From Eublepharis macularius (taxonomy: Eukaryota; Chordata; Lepidosauria; Squamata; Eublepharidae): a stretch of DNA of 64,000 bases. Shown here one piece after another: positions 42,111-53,139 of the stretch (the stretch's first letter is position 1; every line of letters starts with the position of its first letter). A model generated the notes under the pieces. That model was given only the letters and a program-made list of their open reading frames with translations. It was not told the DNA's origin and searched no databases. The stretch is taken from contig NC_072796.1 of NCBI RefSeq assembly GCF_028583425.1, forward strand, positions 125,709,464 through 125,773,463, in the 5' to 3' direction. The position numbers and the translations under genes are program-made.

Positions 42111-42640
42111 AAAGGCGAGCTAAAACTGTTTCCATAAATACACCTAAATATATTTCTGATATGGCTGCCTACAATCTCAGCCTGGCATCAGCCACATGTT
42201 CTCCCTACTTCAGAGCCACCTTGCAGGCTTGCCCTAAGGTTGCTGCACAGGGAGCCATTTCCTTCATTGCCCGCAGCAGCTGATATTTTTCCTTGGCTGA
42301 TGTGTGGCTGGTGCTGTAGACCGCTTCGAAGCATCAGCATAATTCGCCAATTGCACCCTGAGCTGCAGAGCCAGGGAAGAGTTCAAAAGGAAAACATCTA
42401 TAGCGAATAGGTTGTGTGAGTGGACTGCTAGCAGGATGGAGTCTCAAACTGAGGAATATTAAATTATTAAGATTCATAGCCTTCTCAGTTCCCCAAAGAA
42501 CTCTGAGCAAAGAACAATAAACTACTTTCTAAAATCCATGTACAAAATAATTCATAACAATTAGAGGCAAATCAACACAGAAAACTGACTTGGAGCCCGA
42601 GAGCACTTACACAATGGATCTTTCCAACCTCCTGTGAACT

Positions 42641-42743
42641 ATGTATTGTCGAAGGCTTTCACGGCCGGAGAACTATGGTTGTTGTGGGTTTTCCGGGCTG
42701 TATTGCCGTGGTCTTGGCATTGTAGTTCCTGACGTTTCGTGAA
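42641..42743 (-). mobile_element. Truncated Penelope-type terminal insertion with 12-bp target duplication
   Basis: Starts with the same ATGTATTGTCGAAGG end as the 20.5 kb copy but stops at the hammerhead-like GACGTTTCG. Flanked by CTCCTGTGAACT on both sides (42629-42640 and 42744-42755). One fixed end with one variable end fits target-primed reverse transcription with 5' truncation. Confidence 0.7.
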
Positions 42744-42899
42744 CTCCTGTGAACTGCTACCATTCCCCAAAAGTTGCTCCAGAGAGACATGGAAATCTTT
42801 GGAATAGCGTGGGTTATGGTACAGGGGCTGTAACTAGTGCGGCGGGTCTCCCCCTATAGCTTGAGACCTCCCACTGCAGCGCTCCTGCTGCTCTGAGCT

Positions 42900-43170
42900 T
42901 CTGCTGCAGCTTGGTGGAGTACCAGGAGCAAATATAAAGGAAAAATGGCATCACAGCGATGCTGTAATGTCCCTTCCATTTACATACCCAGAAGTGATGT
43001 CATGATGTTGTGGTGACGCTCTAGGAATTTCCTAAATCTCAGAGCATTGCAATGATGCTGTGATATCACTTCCAGGTATGTAACTGGAAGTAATGTGGTG
43101 GTGTCTTGTGATGGCAACATCACCCCTGCCCAAAAGCTCCCTGAGGTTGCCAACAGCTGGCTGGCAACTC
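42900..43170. repeat. Unnamed repeat with ATCACTTCC/GGAAGTGAT motifs
   Basis: Several inverted motifs (GAAGTGATGTCATGATG; TATCACTTCCAGGTATGTAA) and a GGTTGCCAACAGCTGGCTGG junction. Looks like a decayed reptilian repeat; family unknown. Confidence 0.35.
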
Positions 43171-43317
43171 TAGCTATGATTGGAAGTGAGAAACCAGGGC
43201 TTCTAATGAGGTATTAACTACAGGTGCCTTTTGAAGGGGAGGAAGGTATCTGGGATTTTATTCTATCGGTTTAAAATTGTAATGTTTTAACTGTGATACA
43301 TAAGCCTCTTGAGCCAC

Positions 43318-43478
43318 AAGGAAAAGTGGGATATAAATATTTGAATGAATGAATGAATTGTACCCCCACCTGAAAGTCTTACCCTGCTCTTAAGATCTTA
43401 AGGAAAAGTGAGATATAATTATTTGAATGAATTAATGGTACCCCCACCTGAAAGTCTTACCCTGCTCTTAAGATTGTT
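43318..43478. repeat. Tandem duplication of an approximately 81-bp unit
   Basis: AAGGAAAAGTGRGATATAA through CTTACCCTGCTCTTAAGAT occurs twice in a row with a few differences, at the tail of a LINE-like repeat and 48 bp left of the Harbinger element. Confidence 0.75.
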
Positions 43479-43525
43479 GGGTGGCCTCTGAAGCAAATAT
43501 TTCTTGCTATTTCCAAGGATACATT

Positions 43526-43540
43526 GGCTGAATCCACATT
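43526..43540 (+). repeat. Harbinger copy 1 left terminal inverted repeat
   Basis: GGCTGAATCCACATT. Just inside are CATTACCC-type motifs, also present near the right end; these may be subterminal protein-binding sites. Confidence 0.8.
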
Positions 43541-43784
43541 CACCCATTACCCGCTTATAAATCGCTTTTCTTTCGGTTTCCTCCAACCCGCAACTTTTCC
43601 TTCTCCGTTCACATTCAGGCTCCCCATCCGGCTTTCTCGCGCGAGCCTCCGGTCACACGTCCGCTCGCCAACCGCTTTTGTGGGCGGTACCTTTTTTCCC
43701 TCCCTTTTTTTTTTATTTTTTTTGAAAACACTTTTCCGTTATTTCGTTTTATCGAAATGAGGAAACATCAACAAAGCGACAAAT

Positions 43785-43850
43785 CACGTGAACATCTCGA
43801 TAGCCACTGGTTAACTTTTTTGGGCGGGCGATTCGAATGGTCTATAAAAG
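43785..43850 (+). promoter_or_regulatory. Transposase promoter (TATA box, GC box, E-box)
   Basis: TATAAAAG at 43843-43850, 40 bp before the start codon; a GC box TGGGCGGGCG at 43821-43830; and a CACGTG E-box at 43785-43790. Spacing puts the transcription start near 43.87 kb with a very short leader. Confidence 0.65.
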
Positions 43851-43889
43851 GGAAGGTTCTCGGCAAAATCTATTTGTGGGTGTGAGCGG

Positions 43890-46469
43890 ATGGTTGGTAT
43901 GCTTGGTGTCGTTGTGGTTACTGTTGCCGATTCGGTTGTGGGTATGGATCCTATAGTCGCCCTCATCGGACAGCTGATGTTTACGTTGCTGGCTTGCCAG
44001 ACGCAGCTGCTTCTCGCTTACCGGCGCTATTCAGCCCAACGCCGCAGAGCTGCAGCCAGGATTCTGTTCCAGGATTCAGTCTCCACCGTCGCCTGGACGC
44101 GCTCCAGAATTCGGCGCCGGCAGCGCTTCCAACATTGGTTCCTGCTTGCGCAGATGGAGGAGCCACGGCAGCACTGGGTATACCCGAGAAGCACCGACTG
44201 GTGGGAGAATATCGTGTTGGTGCACTGGGATGACCGTCGGTGGATGCGCCGCTTCCGGATGTCCAAGAGGACCTTCATCGACTTGGTGGAAGCCCTGCGT
44301 CCAAGGCTGCAGCGTCAAAACACCTCCCTTCGCTCTGCAATATCGGTGGAGAGACGAGTCGCGGTTGCAATTTGGTGGCTGGCCAGCGGAACAAGCTACC
44401 AGGTGGCGAGCGATCTGTTCGGGATTGGGAAGTCAACGGTAGCCTCCGCGGTGGTCGAGTTCTGCCTCGCGGTCGAGGTGGAACTTCTATCGAAGACTGT
44501 CTCCTTCGGAAGTGGGATTGGACAGGTAATTTTTATTTTGAAATATCAAAATTTCGCTATTACAATTTATCGTTTAAAAAAAATTGTGACATTAACGGAA
44601 CGACCAGTACACAACACTCTGGTGTGTACATCATCCCCCTCTCCCAGTCATTTTAAAGGTAATTTTGAAACCCTCTCAAAATCTACAACGCTATGTGTTT
44701 GTTTGAGTGTGAGTGAACATTGCCCACAGACACCTTGAGCATGCAATGGCATTCAACCCTCATAGTGTGTTCTTCCACCACACAAATCCTTTTTTTTTAA
44801 GAAAAAGAGGGGCAACAACTGACACACACACACACCCCTCGCCGTGTGATCTGAAGCAGGTAACAAAAAGAATTGTCGTGGAGAGGGATTGCCTTTTTTG
44901 CCTCTGTGATATAAACATTTGGTTTACATAGGTGGGGTGGTGTGCAGGAATGCAGTTTGGTATTTCCCCCTACTGTGTGACCCTAATCGTTGCACAGTTG
45001 TTGAACACCTTCTCCTAACCCTCCTTTGTCAAACCTCCAAATTTAGGAATACTGTGAAATATGGGGATACAAGTTTACCCCCCCTCCCATCCAATTCTTC
45101 ACGAATCCTCCTAAAATCTCCATGGTTCTCTATGGGGAGAAACGTCTCCCTTCATGGTGGCTCTGGGTGGCATTGTGAAAGCAAAGTAAACACAACGTGC
45201 AAGGCACCTTATCCGACCTGTTATCCCACTCTCCAACAATTTCTAGTTAATTTGTTACCTGGGGGGATGTTTTGGTTTACCCCGAAAAACAGTGCCTCAT
45301 ACACCGCCAAACACCTGTCTCCAGGGTTAGAAAAAATAGAGGCCTCTGTGGCCCGGGGTGGAATTTTGAGTCCAGAATGGACCCAATTGTCATGGGCCCG
45401 TCTCACACCCGTTCTCGTTCCCTCTAGCGAGGCACAAGACGATCCCAATTTGGTGGGCCACTTAGTGGCCTCAAAAAGATGCTGATTTTTAAACCACCAA
45501 CGGTCACCTTTATTGCCAAAGGGTGAGAAGAGAGAGACTTGTGTGGATATGTGGATCATTCAATTTAAATTACACCAAACATAAGAGAACCTCCACCCAA
45601 CATTTCAGAATGCAAAAAAATCCTAAATTCAATTTACAAAAATAACCCTTTCAGGGTGTTTAAGAACTAGACATCGCTGAGTGATGATGATTATTTGATG
45701 CACAGTTTGCCTGATAGCACTATGACTTTTTTTTTCCTTTCTTTTTTCTTTCTCCCAGATAATGGACGGTTTCCGTAGAATGGGTTTCCCGCACTGTGTG
45801 GGAGCTATTGATGGAACGCATATCCCGATCTGCGCTCCTGGAGGCCGCCCAGATCAGTACGGCAACCGCAAGAACTATTCCTCGATTCTGCTCCAAGGCA
45901 CAGTTGATCACCGCGGAAGATTTGTGGACGCCGAGGTGGGGTGGAGTGGGAAGAACCACGATGCCTTCGTGTTCGCCCACTCCGCCTTCTGTGTTGCCAT
46001 GGATAGTGGCTCACTAATTCCGGGAAACCCTTTCATGGTGGTGGACGGTGTAAGAATACCCCCGGTGGTCATTGCCGATGGAGCCTACCCCATGCGTAGG
46101 TGGCTTATGAAGCCCTACGGGAGAACGGCAACCACACAAGCTCAGAAAATGTTTGACACCCGCCTATCGCGAGCCAGGAACGTGGTGGAATGTTGTTTTG
46201 GAAGACTGAAGGCCAGGTGGAGGTGTCTGTCACACCGCCTCCAAGTTAGGGAGCACAACGTCATCGCTGTGGTGACAGCATGTGTTGTTTTGCACAACCT
46301 GTGTGAAAGCCGGGGACATCCCATCACTGGCCGCGGAGCAGCCCCAGAGACAATACTTGTTTCACATGGAGAGGGACAAGAGTTGACCACCCATCACAGG
46401 CATCTTGCCGAAGGAAAGGTGGTTAGGGATGCCCTGGCCAAGTATATGGGCCTAGATTCTACAAGTTGA
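43890..46469 (+). CDS. PIF/Harbinger DDE transposase (two exons, 448 aa)
   Basis: Cuts and joins transposon DNA in the nucleus; related to vertebrate HARBI1. Exons are 43890-44525 (212 codons) and 45759-46469, joined in phase 0 across a 1.23 kb intron (donor CAG|GTAATT, acceptor CTCCCAG|ATA). The start is the ATG 40 bp after a TATA box. Residues 1-60 are hydrophobic then Arg-rich. A helix-turn-helix-like block (about 123-190, FRMSKRTFIDLVEALRP then SDLFGIGKSTVA) precedes the DDE_Tnp_4 catalytic domain. Catalytic residues by pattern are D230 (VGAIDGTHIPI), D319 (VVIADGAYPM) and E356 (RNVVECCFGRLKARWR), plus the KNHDAF motif at about 277-282. The frame is open through both exons and the triad is present, so the gene looks intact. 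Confidence 0.9.
44526..45758 (+). other. Transposase intron (1.23 kb)
   Basis: GTAATT...TTTCTCCCAG borders and a long pyrimidine tract before the acceptor. AT-rich, includes a CACACACA tract at about 44823. Open frames inside, such as 44919-45485 and 45221-45559 on the other strand, have no recognisable motif. Confidence 0.8.
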
Positions 46470-46578
46470 TGTTGCCTCCCTCGGTGCGGCAAGTGATGGA
46501 CATCGGCTAACCTGCTTCGAAAAGCTGCTAAACCAAGGGGAACATAAATGGTCTCAACCAGCAACTCTAATCTGTGTA

Positions 46579-46584
46579 AATAAA
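46579..46584 (+). terminator. Transposase polyadenylation signal
   Basis: AATAAA 110 nt after the stop codon, followed by an A run. It lies in the 0.8 kb gap before the convergent Myb A gene. Confidence 0.65.
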
Positions 46585-46599
46585 AAAAAAATTTGGTTA

Positions 46600-47152
46600 A
46601 CTGAACTCAAAAGACTATTGATTATTGGGGTGCTGTCAGACAAGCGGTGGATGTGAATTCAAGTCCTGGCACATGCAGACAATACATTCCCACACAGCTG
46701 AGTGGTCCCCCGCATACATCGTTCACAGTTTGTCAGGGTATTTTTGGCCAAGTCTGGAATCCGCCCCCCCCCCCAAATTTCCAATTCGGACTGCAAGTGC
46801 TCCTCCCAAAGATACAACTTAGCCGCATGTTGCAATCAGGGGGGGGGGGGGAAGCGCCACTTGATTGGTAACTGCTGCGTTTCACTTTTTGCAGGAAGGC
46901 TGTTTAGAATGGTCACTACATGAGTGATGCCACTTACACAAAGAAACACAAATGTGATTCTTACTGTGATTTCATTGTATTGTCTGATGTTAAATATTCC
47001 TAAACTTTGGGGATTGCGTTGAAAAAAAAAAGGGAGTCAACATTGGAAACGATTGGCCATCATCTTATACCCTGATGATTCCATTTGATCCCAGAAAGTT
47101 AAGAATTTTAAAACAGACATACATGACTGGGGCGACAACTCCTTAACACACA
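46600..47152. other. Convergent intergenic gap inside Harbinger
   Basis: Noncoding gap between the transposase and Myb A 3' ends, with poly-C (near 46767) and poly-G (near 46842) tracts. No further gene seen. Confidence 0.5.
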
Positions 47153-47158
47153 TTTATT
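47153..47158 (-). terminator. Myb A polyadenylation signal
   Basis: AATAAA on the minus strand, about 120 nt after the Myb A stop codon. Confidence 0.65.
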
Positions 47159-47279
47159 TCAAATACAATAGATAAAGACCATTAAGGGGTCACCAGTGCA
47201 ACGGAATCTGTCAAATGAATTTTGCTGCCAAAAACCATGGTATGTGGCAAATAAGGAGGGCAACGCAGAACATAGCTCC

Positions 47280-50200
47280 TCAAAGCGTCAGCCTCTCCCT
47301 GGCTTTGCCAACACAGGAACGCCTCGCTGCTGCCTTCTTCGGGGTTGCCTGTGAGGCAGGTAGGGCGGTTTGCCCATAATCGTGTGTTGGGGGGATGATT
47401 TGACGCTGTTGGGCGAGCATCTGTCCCAATGACTTCAAAGTGTTCACAGCATCAGACATCACCGAAATGTTCTGTTTCCAGGCCTCGGCAAACTTCTCAC
47501 TCTCCATTTTAGTGTGATCCAAGAATTCCCTCTGAATCTTGTTCTCATCAGCCTTCCAACTGCACAGCATCTCTCTGTCCGTTCGCCATTGGGAAACCTG
47601 GACATTGTGCTCCTCTCGAGAACGGCGCATCATATCATCGGCTACTCCATAGAGTGCTGCGTTTCTGCGTCTCCTGTTTCTTAGTTGGAATAGTCTTGTT
47701 CCCGGTGAAACTTCTGCTAGGCATCTGTTATCTGCCCCGTCTGCTGTGGATGTAAGTCAGAGCAACAGATCAATAAATTGTTAACATCTCAGACATTATT
47801 CAGAAATCTAAGCCTGAAGAAAAGGATGCAACATGTTTTTTGGTTGGCCAGCAGCAGGCTTCATAGTTTGGGCACTTCCCCATGACTTCCAAAACCCACA
47901 TAACAGATTTTGGCCTAGTTCATCCCGTCGCCCCCGCCGAGGCCAATGTGTTGCACATTTTTTGATAACCATGCATGCACAAGCATCAAGGTTTTTCCAT
48001 AACGGGAAGGCTTTTACAATGCCACTTGCCATATGGGTTGTGCAGAAATAACATGGAGGACATACTGGCAGCAGTCAAAGCTATTATGTTTAAAACTGCG
48101 TTAGTGAGAGAGACCAATTTATCTGCTTTAGATAGCGAGGAGACGTGCTGTGTCCCGATCTGCCTTTTACACCAATGCTGACCAACGTTGCTCTTGCAAT
48201 GTTCCACAGTGAGCACATTCTGACCATTTTCAATGTTATGCCAAATCAAGAATTTCCTTGAAATCCTGACAACATCAGAACATATGTGGTGGGAGCAACC
48301 ATTAAAGAGGATAGGTGATCCAAGACGGTGTCTGGGTGTCCCTCAGAATTAATTTTTGGAACCGTGATTCATGTCAGTGCAGATCACATCAACAGTGTTG
48401 GCATTATCAATTGAGGGGTGCAAGGTGCGGTTCAATGTGCGCTGCAGATCTGAGAAACCAGCCAACAAATGCGATAAAAATTACATTGACAAAAATCTCA
48501 CATGATAAATGGGAAATTTCAGCTACCAGTGGGAGAACACTACACTGTTCTGGGAAAATCCAATGCAGACTGTAAGGTAGCCGTAGTTTGTCCCCAAATT
48601 TTTTTTTTTCTAACCTATGCACCCTGCGTGGCCGATGAATTGCAACACACATGAAAATTTCATACGTTCCATTTGGTTCAGAATGGGGACTATGCATGCT
48701 GTTCACAGTGAAACAGGTGACAGATTTTATTGCACCAGGTGGGGTCTGGGTGAGCTCGGTGACACCTGGCGTGGGCTTCTGGGAACAAAATTTTTGTTTT
48801 TTTAATTCATCTTGCAGGTAGGTCTGTGTCCATAGGAGGGTCACACGCCAAGGGGATATTATGGTCTTGCTGTTGGGCTTACAGAAACTAACAGGGCAAC
48901 TGCCTTGGAGGCCAACAGTCGCACACAAAGAATGGAGATTTTGGACATGTGACATAAAAGGAACGATTGTGAGGCACCCTCCGGCCTCCCAAGATGACTC
49001 TGCTCTCTCCTCCACTTCTCTCCCCCCCTCTATATTTGACCATGCTCTGTTTCATATGTCAGACAAAGATAACGTGATTCAGGAGAGCTTATGCCACTCT
49101 GCAATTGTCTCTTCTCATAGGTGCAACTGGACTCTTTTAGATTCTGCAGATCAACTAAGCTTACCCGTGTTATAGCGTGAACGATGCCCCAGGGGAAGGT
49201 CTGAATCACTGTCGTCGTCCTCCATTGCGTTTGCACCTGTAGTGTCGTTTTCTGAAAATTTATAGGTTTTAAATGTGATTGGTTAGAAAAACACGGGGAT
49301 GTGATATAGATAAATACAATTCAAACATTCACTTCGCAGGCACTGTCTTCTGCGTTGTCCTCTTTTCTTATTTGTATCTGTGCCACTATCAATATATAAG
49401 AGATGATAGGAGCTGTTATGGGACGTCTGGTTTTTTTTTGCACCACTATAATGACTATGAGGTGGCCCTGAAAACCTGAAACAGATTTTGAATGTGCCCT
49501 CTGTCATCTACCCCTTATTCAGCCTTTTAGTGGACCGGAATGTCTCACACAGAAAATTGCACCAGTCCATGCACCCGTCCACGGTCTCATATTCCTGTGT
49601 TCATCTGTCCCTGAAGCTGGGCACTGGGTTTATATGCTTCGAGTGTAGAGATTGGAGTTCAAGTCAGGCATCCATTAATGAAAAGGAGACTGATCAAAAA
49701 TATATTTGAATCCAGAGCCAACTCCATCCATGCATTTTGGTAAATATAGAACGGATAAACCGTGGTGTTGCTTGCATGGATGGGCTGGGCAGGAGTGAAC
49801 AGTTGACCATTTGAAACCATAAGTCTAAGACAACCTCCACGGTGTGGCCGATGATGTCACATCATCCCCATAACTGACAGACCTCCAAACCATCCCATCA
49901 CTGACAGACTTTCCCATATCTTGCAAACCTGAGGTCGTGCCCTTCTTTTCCCCTAAAACAGGCACTCTCATCTTGGCGTTCCCACTCTCGAGATGTCTTC
50001 AGCCTTTCCAGGGACTGTTTTTGGGTGGGCCACCATTGGAGCAACCTGTCAAAAAAATGCTCACCCTTGTCAGCAAGTCCATCTATGGTGCGGTCAAGAT
50101 CCTCTTCACTGGCATCGGTGGATGATGACGAGTTCTGCGCTATAAACGTGAAATCAATAAAGGTGTTACGATTTCATAGACAGGGAAATGTGAAAAGGAA

Positions 50201-50734
50201 GAAAAATCATAGCTCTGAACTAGAATAATCAACGCTCCATCACTCACGTGCTGCCATGGGATTTGGAGAAGAGCACCACAGCGGTGCAGCATCTATCGTC
50301 TGCATGTCGTGCGAGAAGAGTTCCTCCGATCCCTCCATCACTTCCCTGGGGGCGCTTATCTGCGGGGGTCCTTGGGCAAAAGAAATGCTTCGCGCTATCC
50401 GTTTAGGTTTAACACTTGCGTCCCCTCTTAGAATACTGTCCAGCTCACGAAAAAAAGGACATGTAATGGGGCCGTTTCCAGAAGTGGAATTGTGTGCCAT
50501 GACGCGCTTGTACTCCAACCGCATACTTTTTGTTTTGTTCCTGCATTCCAATGCAGTGCGCCGATGACCACGCGAGGACATCATTTTGGAAATTTTTTCA
50601 AAGTTGTCTAAGTTCCTGTGGGAGCTTCTAAGGGCTTCCTGTATCTTGTCCTCCCCCCAGAAAGAAAGGAGGTCCAATACCTCTTTTTCCCTCCATGTCG
50701 CTGATCGTGGAGCCACAGGAGCAGTGGCCGACAT
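47280..50734 (-). CDS. Harbinger Myb/SANT-like protein A (four exons, 370 aa)
   Basis: Probable DNA-binding partner of the transposase: Myb-like proteins of this superfamily bind subterminal sites and carry the transposase into the nucleus. Exons on the minus strand are 50734-50248, 50139-50065, 49251-49165 and 47743-47280. All have GT/AG borders and phase 1, totalling 1113 nt. A trihelix/Myb_DNA-bind_4 domain covers about residues 8-100: TWREKEVLDLLSFW, then FEKISKMMSSRGHRRTALEC, then KSMRLEYKRVMAHN. An acidic middle follows (SSSSTDASEEDLD; MEDDDSDSDLPLG). The C-terminal part is helical and charged (LFQLRNRRRRNAALYG; EEHNVQVSQWRTDREML), then Lys/Arg-rich (PKKAAARRSCVGKARE). The start is the ATG at 50734. 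Intron 3 (1.4 kb) holds a fold-back repeat at its donor end. Divergent from Myb B. Confidence 0.85.
49050..49164. repeat. Fold-back retroposon relic at the Myb A exon 3 donor
   Basis: GAGAGCTTATGCCACTCTGC and ATAGGTGCAACTGGACTCTT match the family of the 40.9 kb element. Its edge (TCTGCAGATCAACTAAGCTT) abuts the GTAAGC splice donor of Myb A exon 3. Also present in copy 2 at 62951-63065. Confidence 0.6.
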
Positions 50735-51333
50735 TTTCAAAAAACAATTGTTTATGATGGTGTCCGCAGATCAGAGTGTCGGTTGCTCTTCTCTCCCCAC
50801 GTCTGCAAGAAAGCAAATGGAGGGCAGTCCACTGCACTGTGATCCGTCGACCAAGCACTGTTCTCCCGCCGGAAATCCAAGCCGTTAATTGCGCATGCGC
50901 TGTAGCCACCACCCGTTCCTTTGCCTAATTAATTTTAATGTGACAAAATAACGCTATGACGAATTTTCGTGGATGCATTGGCACGCCAGGAAGATGTTTC
51001 GTTAAAAGGACTGTAATGCGATGTGAAAAGTGAACCAATTTGTTGATAAGAAATCAACCCCTGTTCTTGTTAACAATGCTTTCTCATGCTTCACTGGAAC
51101 TCAAGTAGCAGAAATAAAAATTATTGGCCTGAAAGGGCCTTCCCATGAGTGTGGGAGAACATAGTGTTCATTCAACAGCATTTGGCGCCGAAATCAAATC
51201 CTCAACACCGATTGGTCATCCTGTTTAAGCGCGTCCAATCAGCAGCCTTTTTTTCCGCGCCTTTATGGAGCCGTTATGAGGGCATGCTTATTTATGTAAC
51301 AGCACATTTTCGGTATTTCGTTTAGGAACAAGT
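50735..51333. promoter_or_regulatory. Shared divergent promoter of Myb A and Myb B
   Basis: A 599-bp spacer between the two start codons. On the Myb A side: a perfect NRF1 palindrome GCGCATGCGC (50891-50900) and an ETS-type CCGGAAAT (50869-50876). On the Myb B side: E2F-like TTTGGCGCC (51181-51189) and TTTTCCGCGCC (51251-51261), with two CCAAT boxes (ATTGG 51211-51215; CCAAT 51235-51239). E2F plus CCAAT is typical of cell-cycle promoters. Motif calls are by eye. Confidence 0.55.
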
Positions 51334-53002
51334 ATGGCAGCAGCGGCAAAAGGAGTCTTCTGGCGGGATGAAGAGGTGGAGACCCTGCTGGACCTCGTTG
51401 CACGCTCCGGAAAAGCGGCGCGTGTAATGAGGAGCACACATCTGCCCACGAAGCTTATATTTCACAAGCTGTCGAGGCAGATGTGTGCCCGTGGTCACAG
51501 CAGGACCCCCGAACAGTGCAGATCGAAGTTCAAGAGGGTGAAGGGGGACTTCTACGGGGCGCTGGAAGCCTGGCAGGGGATCCCTCGCCAGAGTGGAAAG
51601 CCCCCGTACTTTGCGTCCATGATGAACCTCTGGGATCTCGCCGGAAGGCCAAGCTGGCAATCCCGTCATCATGCTGGTAAGAACCTCTTAAAAGCATTTA
51701 ATTTTAAATTAACAACGCTGTTAAGTGCACGTCAATGTGGAGAAACTAGGCAAAAAGTTAGATGGTGGGGGGAGAGCTGAGATTCCATTCCCACCCCCCG
51801 TAATCGTCGCACAACGCCGTTTTATTGCAATAGCGGTTTTTTTTTCTCCTACAAAGAAACCTTTTTTTTTTCTGCTCGGCGTGAGGGACCCCAAGTTTGG
51901 GAATGTGGCATGTGTCGAGCCGCTGTGTTCATCACGGTGCACAGTTGCTGGTGTTATCTTTGTTGCACCTTTTTGTCATGAATGTTCCGATTGCAATGGT
52001 TTGATGGAGTGTGCCAACATTTCTTCTTCACTTTGCAGCCCTTCTCCGTGGTAGAGCTCCCACCGCTGCCGTGGGGGAGGCAAGAGCAGACGAGGAGCAG
52101 GAGGCGCTTGAGGTGGCTGGGGAGCAAGCTTCCTCTGAGGACCCTGCACAGGGATCACAACAGGCACCCCCTGGTAAGCATGTATTTGCCTAATATATTC
52201 TTCCCCACCTAAAATCAGGCAGACCAGCAACTGATGCTTTCCCACACCGTGCACTTGACCATCAACCTTCATAGAATGTGTCCATGGATGAGTGGGACCA
52301 CATTCGCTTCCACACTTCCACGGATGGAGGGGAAGTTGTATATGACAGTGGTGCCCCAAGCACGGAGCATCACCACCCACCGGCCTTTTCCACGATTTCA
52401 AAAGTGTGCTGTGAAAAAAAATAATTGCCAGCCTTTTTTTATCTCCTTTGTAACAGCAAGAAAAAAAAATTAATGCTTTCCGATGTTTTATTTGCTGGTG
52501 CTATAACAGAGTTCCCATTTTTCTGTAATCATTGAAATGAAATCAGAGAATCTGGAGGTTGATGCCACAGTGGATCAGCCAGGATGTTATGACTGCTGTG
52601 GCCAAACCGTTTTACAAGATTTTGATTTCTTCCTTTCATTTCTGAAGCTAGTGCACAGGAAAGCCAACTGGAACGGTCGGAGGAGGGTCCCTCAACCAGC
52701 AGAAGGTCTGCTCCCCCAGGAAGAGCCCAACGCAGAGGGATAGGAGATCTGTTCACGGCCATGGAGAGGATGGAGGAGAGGCTAGGATCATCCAGTAAGT
52801 TTTTGCTCTGAATGGTGCTGTCACCCTTTTTTTGGGTGCCGTCTCTCAAAAACACTTTTCTTTCCCAAATTCAGTCTCAAATGTGCAAGAGAGGTTGAGC
52901 AGCGTGGAGGACCGACTAGCACGCCTGGGGCGGCGAGTCAATGTGATGGAGCGCCGTGAGAGAAGGAGACATCGTCCCTCTGCCTCTGGGGATGCACCCT
53001 GA
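51334..53002 (+). CDS. Harbinger Myb/SANT-like protein B (four exons, 250 aa)
   Basis: Second Myb-like protein of the element and apparent paralogue of protein A. Exons are 51334-51676, 52039-52173, 52648-52794 and 52875-53002, all GT/AG and phase 1, totalling 753 nt. The trihelix-like Myb_DNA-bind_4 domain (about residues 6-110) has GVFWRDEEVETLLDLV, HKLSRQMCARGHSRTPEQC, then KFKRVKGDFYGAL. The GHxRT..xCRxK core is shared with protein A. An Ala/Glu-rich linker (ADEEQEALEVAGEQ) and a Ser/Arg segment (TSRRSAPPGRAQRRG) lead to a short C-terminal coiled coil (MERMEERLGSS; ERLSSVEDRLARLGRRV) ending RERRRHRPSASGDAP. The coiled coil may mediate dimers or contact with protein A or the transposase; this is inference. 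Confidence 0.83.
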
Positions 53003-53126
53003 TTGTTCTCACCACTGTATATAGTTACCCAAGTTTTCTTCCCCTTCCCCCACAGTTTATTGTTGTGCTGTTCATTTAAAAAAAAAAATTTTTTTGTGGT
53101 TCTCTTTTGCTTAATTTTTTCCTTAA

Positions 53127-53132
53127 ATTAAA
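53127..53132 (+). terminator. Possible Myb B polyadenylation signal (ATTAAA)
   Basis: ATTAAA variant 125 nt after the Myb B stop codon; no AATAAA seen closer. Confidence 0.4.
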
Positions 53133-53139
53133 AAAATAT

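Noticed and set aside
37520-43525. A second host gene upstream of FAM91A1, such as an annexin neighbour
   Set aside because: No exon with a recognisable protein match or paired splice sites was seen; the interval is mostly repeats.
44919-45559. Open frames of 188 and 112 codons inside the transposase intron
   Set aside because: They overlap on opposite strands, lack motifs, and the intron borders are well defined.
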